Of a stretch of DNA of 6,640 bases, positions 1 to 5,956 are shown piece after piece. The translations under genes and the position numbers were made by a program. Every line of letters begins with the position of its first letter. Position 1 is the first letter of the stretch. The notes under the pieces were generated by a model, which ran no database searches, was not told the origin of the DNA, and saw nothing but the letters and a program-made list of their open reading frames with translations. Origin of the DNA: Ramlibacter sp. (GTDB lineage Bacteria > Pseudomonadota > Gammaproteobacteria > Burkholderiales > Burkholderiaceae_C); NCBI GenBank assembly GCA_023701085.1, contig JAMPXR010000137.1, positions 1 through 6,640 of the forward strand, read 5' to 3'.

Positions 1-555
1 GCGCATGGCGTACTTGCGCTCGCCGTAGATGCGCACGTCCGCCACGCCGGTCACCGTCTGCAGCCGCGACTTCACGACGCGGTTGACCAGGTCGTTGATC
101 TGCAGCGGGCTCATCGTCTCGCTGGTGAATGCCAGCCAGATCACCGGGAAGGCGTCGGCCTCCACCTTGGCGATCACCGGCTCGTCGATCTGCTGGGGCA
201 GCTTGTTGCGCACCCGCGAGGTGCGGTCGCGCACCTCGGCGGCGGCGGCGTCGGCGTCCTTCTCGAGCCGGAACCGCACGGAAATCTGGCTCTGCTCGGC
301 GCGGCTGATGGAGGTGATCACGTCCACCGCGTCGATGCCGGCGATGGAGTCTTCCAGCGGTTTGCTGATCTGCGTCTCGACCACTTCGGCCGACGCGCCC
401 GGATACCGCACGCTGACGGTGACGACCGGCTCGTCGATCTTGGGGTATTCGCGCACCGAGAGCCGATTGAAGCTCACGGCGCCGATCAGCACCACGAGCA
501 GCGACAGCACCGTGGCGAACACGGGCCTGCGAATCGAGATTTCGGGCAGTTGCAT
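1..555 (-). CDS. RND-family multidrug efflux pump, inner-membrane subunit (N-terminal 185 residues; gene continues past the left edge)
   Basis: This is the start of an AcrB/MexB-type (HAE1) resistance-nodulation-division transporter, a proton-driven trimeric pump in the inner membrane that passes drugs and other amphiphiles to an adaptor and an outer-membrane channel. Visible are the short cytoplasmic N-terminus (MQLPEISIRRPVFATV), the first transmembrane helix (about residues 11-30), the family segment REYPKIDEPVVTVSVRYPGA and the start of the porter domain, including the KPLEDSIAGI stretch that follows it. Full family members are about 1,020-1,050 residues, so more than four fifths of the protein is outside the window and the proton-relay residues of TM4/TM10 cannot be checked. 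The ATG at 555 lies 6 bp after the adaptor stop codon. No good Shine-Dalgarno is seen, so translation probably depends on coupling to the adaptor gene. The frame stays open to base 1. Substrate range cannot be read from this part. Confidence 0.95.
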   Translation of the reverse strand, partial: MQLPEISIRRPVFATVLSLLVVLIGAVSFNRLSVREYPKIDEPVVTVSVRYPGASAEVVETQISKPLEDSIAGIDAVDVITSISRAEQSQISVRFRLEKDADAAAAEVRDRTSRVRNKLPQQIDEPVIAKVEADAFPVIWLAFTSETMSPLQINDLVNRVVKSRLQTVTGVADVRIYGERKYAMR

Positions 556-561
556 GGCCGC

Positions 562-1893
562 TTACCGGGGCGGGGCCTGGCGCGCGCCGCCCCCGCCCGT
601 CGCACTGCGCGGCACCGGCTGGGCCGATGCCACCAGGCAGGGATTGCGCCCTTCGAGCGTAGGGGCGATCACCGGCGCCGCATTCCCTGGCGCCGGCGCG
701 GCGACCCCGGCGGTGGCCGCGGCGGCAGGCCGGCCATTCGCCCCCGCTGCCCCGGCCGCGCCGGACGCGGCCTGCTGCGCGCCAGCGGCGCGGTTGAGAT
801 CGACCACCCGCACCGGCATGCCGTCTCTCTGGATTCTCTGCTGTCCCGCGGTCACCACCACGTCACCCGGGTTCAGGCCCTCGGTGATCTCGACGCGGCC
901 GGGACGGCGAATACCCACCTTGACCTCGACACGCTGGGCGATCTTGGTGTCCTGGTCCGGCCCGTCGACCAGACGGAACACGAACTGGCGCCCCGCCTGC
1001 GGCACCAGGCCCTCCTCCGGAATCACGCGCGCATGGTCCCGTTCGCCGAACACCGCCGTGATGCGGGCGAACATGCCGGGACGCAATTGCAGATGGCGGT
1101 TGTCGATGCAGGCGCGAATGCCGATCGAGCGGCCGTTCGCGTCCACCAGCGGGTCCACCGCCTGCACCACGGCGGCGTACCGGCGGCCGGGCAGCGCGTC
1201 CAGGTCGACCAGCGCCGTCTGGCCGCGCCGGATCTTCGTCTGGAAGCGCTCCGGCAGGCGGAAATCGACGTGCACCGCGTCCATGTCCTCGATGTTCACG
1301 ATGTCGGCGCCGTCCTTCAGGTAGTCGCCCACGCTGATGTTGCCGATGCCGGCGATGCCGTCGAATGGCGCCACGATGCGCAGCCGCGCCGCCGTGGCGC
1401 GGGCCAGCGCCAGCTTGGCCTGCGCCACCTGCAGGTTGGCCGCGCTTTCGTCGACGGACCGCTGGCTGATGAATCCCTGCGCGACCAGTTCCTGGTTGCG
1501 CTTGTGGTTCGCCTGCGCGATCGAAAGCTCGGCCTGGGCCTGCTGGACCTGCGCCAGGGGAAGCTGGTCGTCCAGCTGGACCAGCAGCTGCCCGCGCCGC
1601 ACGCGGTCGCCGTCGCGGAAATTGAGCTGCGTGATGCGGCCGCTGACCTCGGGGCGCAGCACCACGCTCTGGCGTGAACGCAGGCTGCCCACCGCCTGTG
1701 CCTCGTCGGTCAGCTTGATGACTTCGACCCGGCCCACTTCCACGGAGGGCGCCCTGGGCGCGGACCCCTCGGCGGACGCTGCCGCCTTCCCGGCGGCGGG
1801 CGCGGCGGGCCTGTGCTGGTACCACCAGGCCAGGCCCGAGGCGCCCGCGATGCCCACGGCCGCCACTACCGTATAGATTGCTTTCGAAGCCAT
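562..1893 (-). CDS. RND efflux periplasmic adaptor (membrane fusion protein, HlyD/AcrA family)
   Basis: This 443-residue protein bridges the RND pump encoded just downstream to an outer-membrane channel. In order: a hydrophobic N-terminal helix (about 6-25) with no lipobox cysteine, so it is probably held by an uncleaved anchor rather than a lipid; a Pro/Ala linker; the first half of the lipoyl domain (about 75-108, PEVSGRITQLNFRDGDRVRRG); an alpha-helical hairpin (about 110-168, rich in Gln and Ala); the second lipoyl half (about 172-203, IVAPFDGIAGIGNISVGDY); a beta-barrel (about 206-285); and the membrane-proximal part to about 365. The last 76 residues (368-443) are low-complexity Ala/Gly/Pro-rich sequence, longer than is usual in this family. 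The ATG at 1893 is chosen because the anchor helix begins directly after it; its ribosome-binding site is weak. No outer-membrane factor gene is visible; it could lie beyond the left edge or elsewhere. Efflux function is secure, substrate is unknown. Confidence 0.95.
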   Translation of the reverse strand: MASKAIYTVVAAVGIAGASGLAWWYQHRPAAPAAGKAAASAEGSAPRAPSVEVGRVEVIKLTDEAQAVGSLRSRQSVVLRPEVSGRITQLNFRDGDRVRRGQLLVQLDDQLPLAQVQQAQAELSIAQANHKRNQELVAQGFISQRSVDESAANLQVAQAKLALARATAARLRIVAPFDGIAGIGNISVGDYLKDGADIVNIEDMDAVHVDFRLPERFQTKIRRGQTALVDLDALPGRRYAAVVQAVDPLVDANGRSIGIRACIDNRHLQLRPGMFARITAVFGERDHARVIPEEGLVPQAGRQFVFRLVDGPDQDTKIAQRVEVKVGIRRPGRVEITEGLNPGDVVVTAGQQRIQRDGMPVRVVDLNRAAGAQQAASGAAGAAGANGRPAAAATAGVAAPAPGNAAPVIAPTLEGRNPCLVASAQPVPRSATGGGGARQAPPR

Positions 1894-2043
1894 GGAATCG
1901 AATGAGGGTACGCCTGCAGGACGCGGTCCGGCCAGTCAAGTGGAACCAGCCTGTCAATGTAGCAGCAGCCGGACCGTCGGGCATTCGGGCCGGGTGGATT
2001 CCCGCACGGCGAACGCCCGGGCGGCGCGGGTTTTACCCGGTCT
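1894..2043 (-). promoter_or_regulatory. Probable promoter/operator region of the efflux operon, with a 12-bp direct repeat
   Basis: This 150-bp gap between rnhA and the adaptor gene must hold the efflux operon promoter if the operon is transcribed separately. On the minus strand it carries TTGACAGGCTGG (1957-1946) and TTGACTGGCCGG (1939-1928), matching at 10 of 12 positions and spaced 18 bp start to start. The first contains a perfect sigma-70 -35 hexamer, TTGACA (1957-1952), but no good -10 follows at 16-18 bp. The repeat may therefore be a regulator site rather than, or as well as, a promoter. No regulator gene is in the window. Confidence 0.3.
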
Positions 2044-2505
2044 TTACATGGGCGCGGGTCGCCGACCCAGCGCCACTTCGACGCCCCGGTTCGCCAGCAG
2101 ATCCGCCCGTTCGTTGCCGGGGTCGCCGTCATGGCCGCGCACCCAGCGCCACTGGATCGAGTGGCCGGCGCGATGGACCAGTTCGTCCAGCGCCTGCCAG
2201 AGTTCGACGTTCTTCACCGGCTGGCCCGCGGCCGTTCGCCAGCCCTTGGCCTTCCAGCCCGGCAGCCACTCGGTCATGCCCTTGAGGACATACTGGCTGT
2301 CCACGTGCAGGGTCACATCGCAGGGGCGCTTCAGGGCCCGCAGCGCCTGGATGACGGCCATCAGTTCCATCCGGTTGTTGGTGGTCAGCTTCTCCCCGCC
2401 GAACAACTCCTTTTCCGTCGGGCCGGCCTTCAGCAGGACACCCCAGCCGCCCGGGCCGGGGTTGCCCTTGCAGGCGCCGTCGGTGTAGATCTCGACCGCG
2501 CTCAC
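2044..2505 (-). CDS. rnhA: Ribonuclease HI
   Basis: This 153-residue enzyme hydrolyses the RNA strand of RNA:DNA hybrids (R-loops, primer remnants) in the cytoplasm, using two metal ions. Length and sequence match E. coli RNase HI closely. The family signature [16 protein letters not shown] is near the start, and the catalytic carboxylates are all present: D9 (YTDG), E47 (NNRMEL), D69 (HVDSQY) and D135 (NERAD), with the accessory histidine H125 in RGHDG. The start is GTG at 2505. It is supported by a strong Shine-Dalgarno GGAGGA (2517-2512) six bases upstream, and by overlap of the start with the TGA stop of the upstream gene (the four bases GTGA). The preceding frame stays open far upstream but encodes only an out-of-frame shadow of the methyltransferase. 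In many proteobacteria dnaQ is next to rnhA; here the efflux operon follows instead. Confidence 0.97.
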   Translation of the reverse strand: MSAVEIYTDGACKGNPGPGGWGVLLKAGPTEKELFGGEKLTTNNRMELMAVIQALRALKRPCDVTLHVDSQYVLKGMTEWLPGWKAKGWRTAAGQPVKNVELWQALDELVHRAGHSIQWRWVRGHDGDPGNERADLLANRGVEVALGRRPAPM

Positions 2506-3284
2506 AGCTGTTCCTCCAGCTGCGCGGGCCGGTGGCGGTTGGCCAGCGGCACCGGCTGCGGCGCGATGGCCTTGCGCTTCCAGGCCGGCCCTATGAGCTT
2601 GATGCCGCGAACCCGCTTGACCGCCACCAGGAAGTACACCGCGCCGAAGATCGGCCACCAGCGCTCGCCCATGTAGTCCAGCCAGCCGCAGCGGCTCAGC
2701 CATTTCTCGGTGTCCATGGCCGGACGGTAGCAGCCGAAGTTGCCCGACTCCACCTCGAAGCTGAGCAGCCGCAGCCAGTCGCGCAGCCGCCAGTAGCCGA
2801 TGAAATCGCCCGCGTCCGGCAAGTACAGTTCGCCGAATCCGAGCCGGCGGTACAGGTGCGCGCGGCGCTGCCGCAGGCCCCACAGGCTGGCCGGATTGAG
2901 GCAGCAGATCACGACCTTGCCCTCCGGCACCAGCACGCGCTCGACTTCGCGCAGGGTGGCATGGGGATCGGTGTTGAGCTCCAGCGAATGAGGCAGCACC
3001 ACCAGGTCCAGGCTGTTCTCCTCGAACGGCAGGGCCGCGAAATCGATGATCAGCGAGGCCTTGGCTTGCGCCGATCCTTGCGGCGCGTGCTCGCGCAGCG
3101 CCAGCCATTTGTGCGGCATCCGGTTGGCCTGCAGCGTGTCCAGCTCGGGCAGGCCCAGCTGCAGCGCGTGGTAGCCGAAAATGTCGCTGACGGCCCGGTC
3201 GAACTGGGCCCGCTCCCACGCCAGCAGATAGCGGCCGGGCGGCGTTTCGAACCACTGCTGCATTCCTACGATCTGGTCGCTCAT
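2502..3284 (-). CDS. SAM-dependent methyltransferase-like protein (class I fold, type 11), substrate unknown
   Basis: This 260-residue cytoplasmic protein resembles the conserved betaproteobacterial methyltransferase-domain protein found beside rnhA. The post-I and later class I motifs are visible: acidic D81 in [21 protein letters not shown] (80-100, the motif II-type LPF...SLDLVV segment) and a motif III-type strand-turn [15 protein letters not shown] (117-131). The N-terminal glycine loop that normally binds SAM (DxGxGxG) is not recognisable; the corresponding place reads [14 protein letters not shown] (36-49). SAM binding is therefore inferred, not shown. The C-terminal third holds many aromatics ([26 protein letters not shown]), and a hydrophobic stretch (about 208-223) might pack on a membrane. 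ATG at 3284 is chosen; Met8 is a possible later start, and the ribosome-binding site is weak for both. The gene overlaps rnhA by four bases and is co-transcribed with it. It is divergent from mltD. Confidence 0.8.
   Translation of the reverse strand: MSDQIVGMQQWFETPPGRYLLAWERAQFDRAVSDIFGYHALQLGLPELDTLQANRMPHKWLALREHAPQGSAQAKASLIIDFAALPFEENSLDLVVLPHSLELNTDPHATLREVERVLVPEGKVVICCLNPASLWGLRQRRAHLYRRLGFGELYLPDAGDFIGYWRLRDWLRLLSFEVESGNFGCYRPAMDTEKWLSRCGWLDYMGERWWPIFGAVYFLVAVKRVRGIKLIGPAWKRKAIAPQPVPLANRHRPAQLEEQL
2512..2517 (-). promoter_or_regulatory. Shine-Dalgarno GGAGGA that fixes the rnhA GTG start
   Basis: GGAGGA lies inside the final Glu-Glu codons of the methyltransferase gene, six bases before the rnhA GTG. 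It decides the rnhA start and indicates reinitiation by ribosomes finishing the upstream gene. Confidence 0.75.
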
Positions 3285-3461
3285 GAACTCGATCCCGCGG
3301 GCGGCCTTCCAAGACGGTGACTGTGGGCGACGGGCAAAAGGCTTCGGGCGGACCCGCGACGCGCAGCCCGCCGCGCTCTTGCAGCGTGACGGACTGCAAC
3401 TGGAAGCAGATTCTAGTCACGGCCAGCGCGCGGCCGGGCGCCGCGGCCGCGGGCCACGCCC

Positions 3462-3481
3462 ATGAGTACACATTGACTCAT
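3462..3481. promoter_or_regulatory. Inverted repeat ATGAGT-N8-ACTCAT, possible operator
   Basis: Two perfect 6-bp arms (3462-3467 and 3476-3481) flank an 8-bp spacer, giving a 20-bp dyad whose arms are AT-rich against a very GC-rich background. It lies upstream of the candidate mltD promoter and upstream of the candidate minus-strand -10, so a protein bound here could affect both directions. The regulator is unknown, and chance occurrence is possible. Confidence 0.3.
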
Positions 3482-3505
3482 CTCAACTTTGCCGGGGGGC
3501 GGAAC

Positions 3506-3534
3506 CTGACGACCACGAGCTGATCCATTACATT
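3506..3534 (+). promoter_or_regulatory. Weak candidate sigma-70 promoter for mltD
   Basis: CTGACG (3506-3511) and TACATT (3529-3534) are separated by exactly 17 bp, and each matches the consensus at four of six positions. Transcription would begin near 3541 and give a leader of about 90 bases. The match is modest, but this is one of the few AT-richer spots in the gap. Confidence 0.3.
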
Positions 3535-3545
3535 CGGCGGTACGC

Positions 3546-3610
3546 GAGCGGCGCCAGCCGCTCACGCTTTACAGATCCCAGCGCAGCGGCGCCTCGGCGG
3601 AGCGGTCCGC
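3546..3610 (+). promoter_or_regulatory. Structured mltD leader with competing hairpins
   Basis: GAGCGGC (3546-3552) pairs perfectly with GCCGCTC (3557-3563) over a 4-base loop. The same GCCGCT can instead pair with AGCGGC at 3585-3590, and CCGCTC can pair with GAGCGG at 3600-3605. A separate hairpin GCGGA-GCGG-TCCGC occupies 3597-3610. AGCGGCGCC occurs twice (3547-3555 and 3585-3593). If transcribed, this is a leader with several mutually exclusive folds, but GC-rich DNA makes such pairing common. No U-run follows any stem. Confidence 0.3.
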
Positions 3611-3633
3611 GCCCCCTCCGTCGCCATCCGACC

Positions 3634-5172
3634 ATGGAACTACGAATTCAGATGAGATTGCTTCATTTCGTCACGCTGGCCGCCGTGTTCTGGCTGGCAG
3701 GCTGTGCGACGGCGCCCCTGCCGGAGCCCGCGGCCGCGCCAGCGCCGGCGCAAGCCGCGCCCCCGGTGCAGCCCGCGGCGCCGTCGGTCATCCCCAGCGG
3801 GCCGCTGACCCCGATCACTGCGGCCGAGGCCGCCTCGCGCGCGGTCGCGCAGCTGGAGCCGCCGGCGGACCTGTGGGATCGCATCCGCCGCGGCTTTGCC
3901 ATGCCGACCCTGGACAGCGACCTGGTGCGCCAGCAGGAGCAGTGGTACCTGTCCCGGCCCGACTACATCCAGCGCATGACCGAGCGCTCGCGCAAATACC
4001 TGTTCCACATCGTCGAGGAGCTGGAGCGCCGCAACATGCCCACCGAGCTGGCGCTGTTGCCGTTCGTGGAGAGCGCCTTCAATCCGCAGGCGGTGTCCAG
4101 TGCGCGAGCGGCCGGCATGTGGCAATTCATGCCCGCCACGGGCAGCTACTTCGAACTCAAGCAGAACGTGTTCCGCGACGACCGGCGCGACGTGCTGGCC
4201 TCCACCCGCGCGGCGCTGGACTACCTGCAAAAGCTCTACGGCATGTTTGGCGACTGGCATCTGGCGCTGGCCGCGTACAACTGGGGCGAAGGCAGCGTCG
4301 GCCGGGCGATCGCGCGCAACCAGCGAAGCGGCCTGGGCACGCGCTACGTGGACCTGAGCATGCCCAACGAGACCCGGTTCTACGTGCCCAAGCTGCAGGC
4401 GGTCAAGAACATCGTCGCCAACCCGGACGGCCTGCGCGCGGAGCTGCCGCTCATCGAAAACCACCCCTATTTCCAGACCGTCACCGTCACCCGCGACATT
4501 GACGTGGAACTGGCGGCGCGGCTGGCCGACATCTCCGTGGCCGATTTCAAGGCGCTGAACCCCTCGATGAAACGCCCGATCATCCTCGCCGCGGGCACGC
4601 CGGAAATCCTGCTGCCCTGGGACAACGCCAAGATCTTCCAGCGCAATTTCGAGGCCCATGCCGCGGGACAATACGCAAGCTGGACCGCCTGGAGCGCGCC
4701 CTCCACCATGAGCGCGACCGAAGCGGCCCGCCGCGTCGGCATGAGCGAGGCCGACCTGCGCACCGTCAATACGATCCCGCCGCGCATGCTGATCAAGGCC
4801 GGCTCGGTGCTGATCGTGCCGCGATCCGCGAAAGTCCAGAACGACGTCGCCGGACACGTGGCGGACAATGGACAGCTCAACCTCGCGCCCGAAAAAGTGA
4901 CGCGACGGGCCTCCGTGAAAGCCGGCAAACGCGACAGCGTCGCGAGCATCGCCAAGCGGTTCCGGCTCAGTCCGACCCAGGTCGCCGAATGGAACGACGT
5001 CGGCGTGGCGGCCGCGTTCAAGCCGGGACAGCAGGTCGTGCTCTATCTTCCGGTCAAGACCGGCATCAAGGCCAAGGCGCGCTCGGCCGGCAGGCACGGG
5101 CTTCGCGCCAAATCCGGCAGCCGCGCGAAAGCCGCCGCCAGCCCGCCAAAACGGCGCAAGGCCGCACGCTGA
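3634..5172 (+). CDS. mltD: Membrane-bound lytic murein transglycosylase D (lipoprotein with LysM-like repeats)
   Basis: MltD cleaves the MurNAc-GlcNAc bond of peptidoglycan to form 1,6-anhydroMurNAc ends, acting in the periplasm from the outer membrane. The 512-residue product begins with a lipoprotein signal ending in LAGC (lipidated Cys24), then a Pro/Ala linker (25-56). The SLT/lysozyme-like domain (about 115-235) has catalytic Glu146 in LLPFVESAFNP, then GMWQFMPATG (161-170) and ALAAYNWGEGSVGRAI (211-226). Three LysM-like, glycan-binding segments follow at about 284-329, 349-397 and 423-474; the first two are weaker by eye. A Lys/Arg/Ala-rich tail (475-512) ends the protein. The start could be ATG 3634 or, leaving a more typical short signal (MRLLHFVTLAAVFWLAGC), ATG 3652; neither has a clear ribosome-binding site. 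The residue after Cys24 is Ala, not Asp, which fits sorting to the outer membrane. Relatives often have gloB just upstream; here mltD is first in its transcript. Confidence 0.95.
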   Translation: MELRIQMRLLHFVTLAAVFWLAGCATAPLPEPAAAPAPAQAAPPVQPAAPSVIPSGPLTPITAAEAASRAVAQLEPPADLWDRIRRGFAMPTLDSDLVRQQEQWYLSRPDYIQRMTERSRKYLFHIVEELERRNMPTELALLPFVESAFNPQAVSSARAAGMWQFMPATGSYFELKQNVFRDDRRDVLASTRAALDYLQKLYGMFGDWHLALAAYNWGEGSVGRAIARNQRSGLGTRYVDLSMPNETRFYVPKLQAVKNIVANPDGLRAELPLIENHPYFQTVTVTRDIDVELAARLADISVADFKALNPSMKRPIILAAGTPEILLPWDNAKIFQRNFEAHAAGQYASWTAWSAPSTMSATEAARRVGMSEADLRTVNTIPPRMLIKAGSVLIVPRSAKVQNDVAGHVADNGQLNLAPEKVTRRASVKAGKRDSVASIAKRFRLSPTQVAEWNDVGVAAAFKPGQQVVLYLPVKTGIKAKARSAGRHGLRAKSGSRAKAAASPPKRRKAAR

Positions 5173-5327
5173 GTCAGGTCCCGGCCCTCTTCACGCGGCA
5201 CAGCTTACGAATTGTCACTGCGGCAGCGCAGGACATCTCCCACTTGCAATCGCTCCCGTCGCTGATGGGCACCGCCCCGGCGCCGGGTGCACAGTGGTGG
5301 AACCCTATCTTTCATGGGAGTTCGACC
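5173..5327 (+). other. Intergenic leader of the YXWGXW-type gene with a 12-bp palindrome
   Basis: The 155-bp gap holds no gene and no intrinsic terminator for mltD, so read-through into the next gene is possible. CCCGGCGCCGGG (5276-5287) is a perfect 12-bp palindrome without a T-run. I found no promoter pair better than chance. The gap ends with a good ribosome-binding site. Confidence 0.4.
5317..5320 (+). promoter_or_regulatory. Shine-Dalgarno GGAG deciding the start of the YXWGXW-type gene
   Basis: GGAG sits seven bases before the ATG at 5328. It supports this start over the much longer in-frame extension beginning inside mltD, as does the signal peptide that begins exactly here. Confidence 0.7.
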
Positions 5328-5897
5328 ATGTTCAACAAGACAACTTTGGGAGCCATCGTCGCCGCCGGCGCGCTGGCAGGTCTGGCACCGGGCGCGGCCA
5401 ATGCCCAGTATTCCGCGATCGTCTCGGTCGCCCCGCCAGCGCCGCTTCATGAGCGCACCCCGCCTGCGCGCGCGGGCTATGTGTGGGCGCCCGGCCATTA
5501 CCAGTGGCGCGGCAACCAGTACCTGTGGGTGCCTGGCCGCTGGCTGGAGGCACGCTCGGGCTACGAATACCGCGAGCCGCGCTGGGTGCAGCGCGGCAAC
5601 GGCGAGTGGTACATGGTGGGCGGTAACTGGGAGCGCCGCGGACCCTACGGCGACCGCGACCGCGACGGCATCGCCAACCGCCATGACCGCGACCGTGACG
5701 GCGACGGCATCCCCAACGCACGGGACAACCGGCCCAACCGAAACGACTACGCGCGCCGGGACCATCGCGGCGGGCGCTTCGGACCGTACAGCGACCTCGA
5801 CCGGGATGGCATCCGCAACATGGATGACCGCGACCGCGATGGCGACGGCATCCGCAACCGGGCCGACCGCTTCCCGGACAACCCACGGCGCAGCTGA
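5328..5897 (+). CDS. Exported YXWGXW-repeat protein with C-terminal calcium-type (thrombospondin type 3-like) loops
   Basis: This is a 189-residue secreted or periplasmic protein of unknown function. A Sec signal peptide (1-26) ends in AxA-type ANA before Gln27. The first half has the aromatic pattern of the YXWGXW (WxxGxW) family: YVWAPGHYQW (51-60), YLWVPGRW (65-72) and WYMVGGNW (94-101). The second half carries four 12-residue loops fitting DxDxDGIxNxxD: 109-120, 122-133, 156-167 and 169-180. Such loops bind calcium in thrombospondin type 3 repeats. The loops form two pairs: residues 105-137 and 152-184 align without gaps at 22 of 33 positions, both beginning GPY, so the module is an internal duplication. 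No catalytic motif is seen. The gene follows mltD on the same strand and ends just before a strong terminator. Export is confident, calcium binding is inferred, and biological role is unknown. Confidence 0.85.
   Translation: MFNKTTLGAIVAAGALAGLAPGAANAQYSAIVSVAPPAPLHERTPPARAGYVWAPGHYQWRGNQYLWVPGRWLEARSGYEYREPRWVQRGNGEWYMVGGNWERRGPYGDRDRDGIANRHDRDRDGDGIPNARDNRPNRNDYARRDHRGGRFGPYSDLDRDGIRNMDDRDRDGDGIRNRADRFPDNPRRS
5640..5879 (+). repeat. Internal tandem duplication coding for paired DxDxDG loops
   Basis: Two copies of a 99-bp unit (5640-5738 and 5781-5879) lie 141 bp apart, start to start. They encode two 33-residue blocks that are identical at 22 positions, all of the key Asp, Gly, Ile and Asn positions being kept. 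The DNA has drifted, which suggests an old duplication kept by selection on the loops. Confidence 0.7.
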
Positions 5898-5913
5898 CGC
5901 CCCTGGCGGCAAG

Positions 5914-5944
5914 AAGCCCGGCATCTGGCGGTGCCGGGCTTTTT
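5914..5944 (+). terminator. Rho-independent terminator after the YXWGXW-type gene, possibly bidirectional
   Basis: Perfect 10-bp arms AAGCCCGGCA (5914-5923) and TGCCGGGCTT (5932-5941) enclose an 8-base loop, and the T-run covers 5940-5944. It begins 16 bp after the stop codon at 5897. Read on the minus strand the same stem is followed by the weaker run CTTCTTG, so it may also stop transcripts of the convergent ABC permease gene, which ends at 5957. Confidence 0.9.
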
Positions 5945-5956
5945 CATGGATCGCGG

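Larger units (their letters stand above)
3285..3633. other. Divergent intergenic control region between the methyltransferase-rnhA operon and mltD
   Basis: This 349-bp stretch contains no convincing gene; short open frames here are Arg/Ala/Pro/Gly-rich and lack family motifs. It should hold promoters in both directions. On the minus strand TAGAAT (3415-3410) is a five-of-six match to a -10 box but has no good -35. On the plus strand a weak sigma-70 pair precedes mltD. A dyad (3462-3481) and a cluster of pairable repeats (3546-3610) are entered separately. Related genomes, as I recall them, often carry gloB here; no trace of it is seen. Confidence 0.6.

Noticed and set aside
29..1677. Two long plus-strand open frames opposite the efflux genes
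   Set aside because: Both are antisense to well-supported RND and adaptor genes, have Ala/Arg/Pro/Ser-rich or Arg/His-rich composition and show no family motif.
2027..2039. Small hairpin CGGGT-TTT-ACCCG just after rnhA
   Set aside because: The stem is only 5 bp and has no T-run on the minus strand where rnhA is transcribed, so it is not a convincing terminator.
2506..3471. N-terminal extension of the rnhA frame up to 3471
   Set aside because: The frame stays open by GC bias only; the extension reads the methyltransferase gene out of frame, and a strong ribosome-binding site marks the GTG at 2505.
3640..5097. Long open frame (485 codons) on the minus strand opposite mltD
   Set aside because: It is Arg/Gly/Ala/His-rich, has no domain motif, and lies exactly antisense to a gene with clear catalytic motifs. 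This is the usual shadow of a high-GC gene.
4989..5327. Upstream in-frame extension of the YXWGXW-type gene into mltD
   Set aside because: The signal peptide and the Shine-Dalgarno both place the start at 5328, and the extension overlaps mltD in another frame with no recognisable protein pattern.
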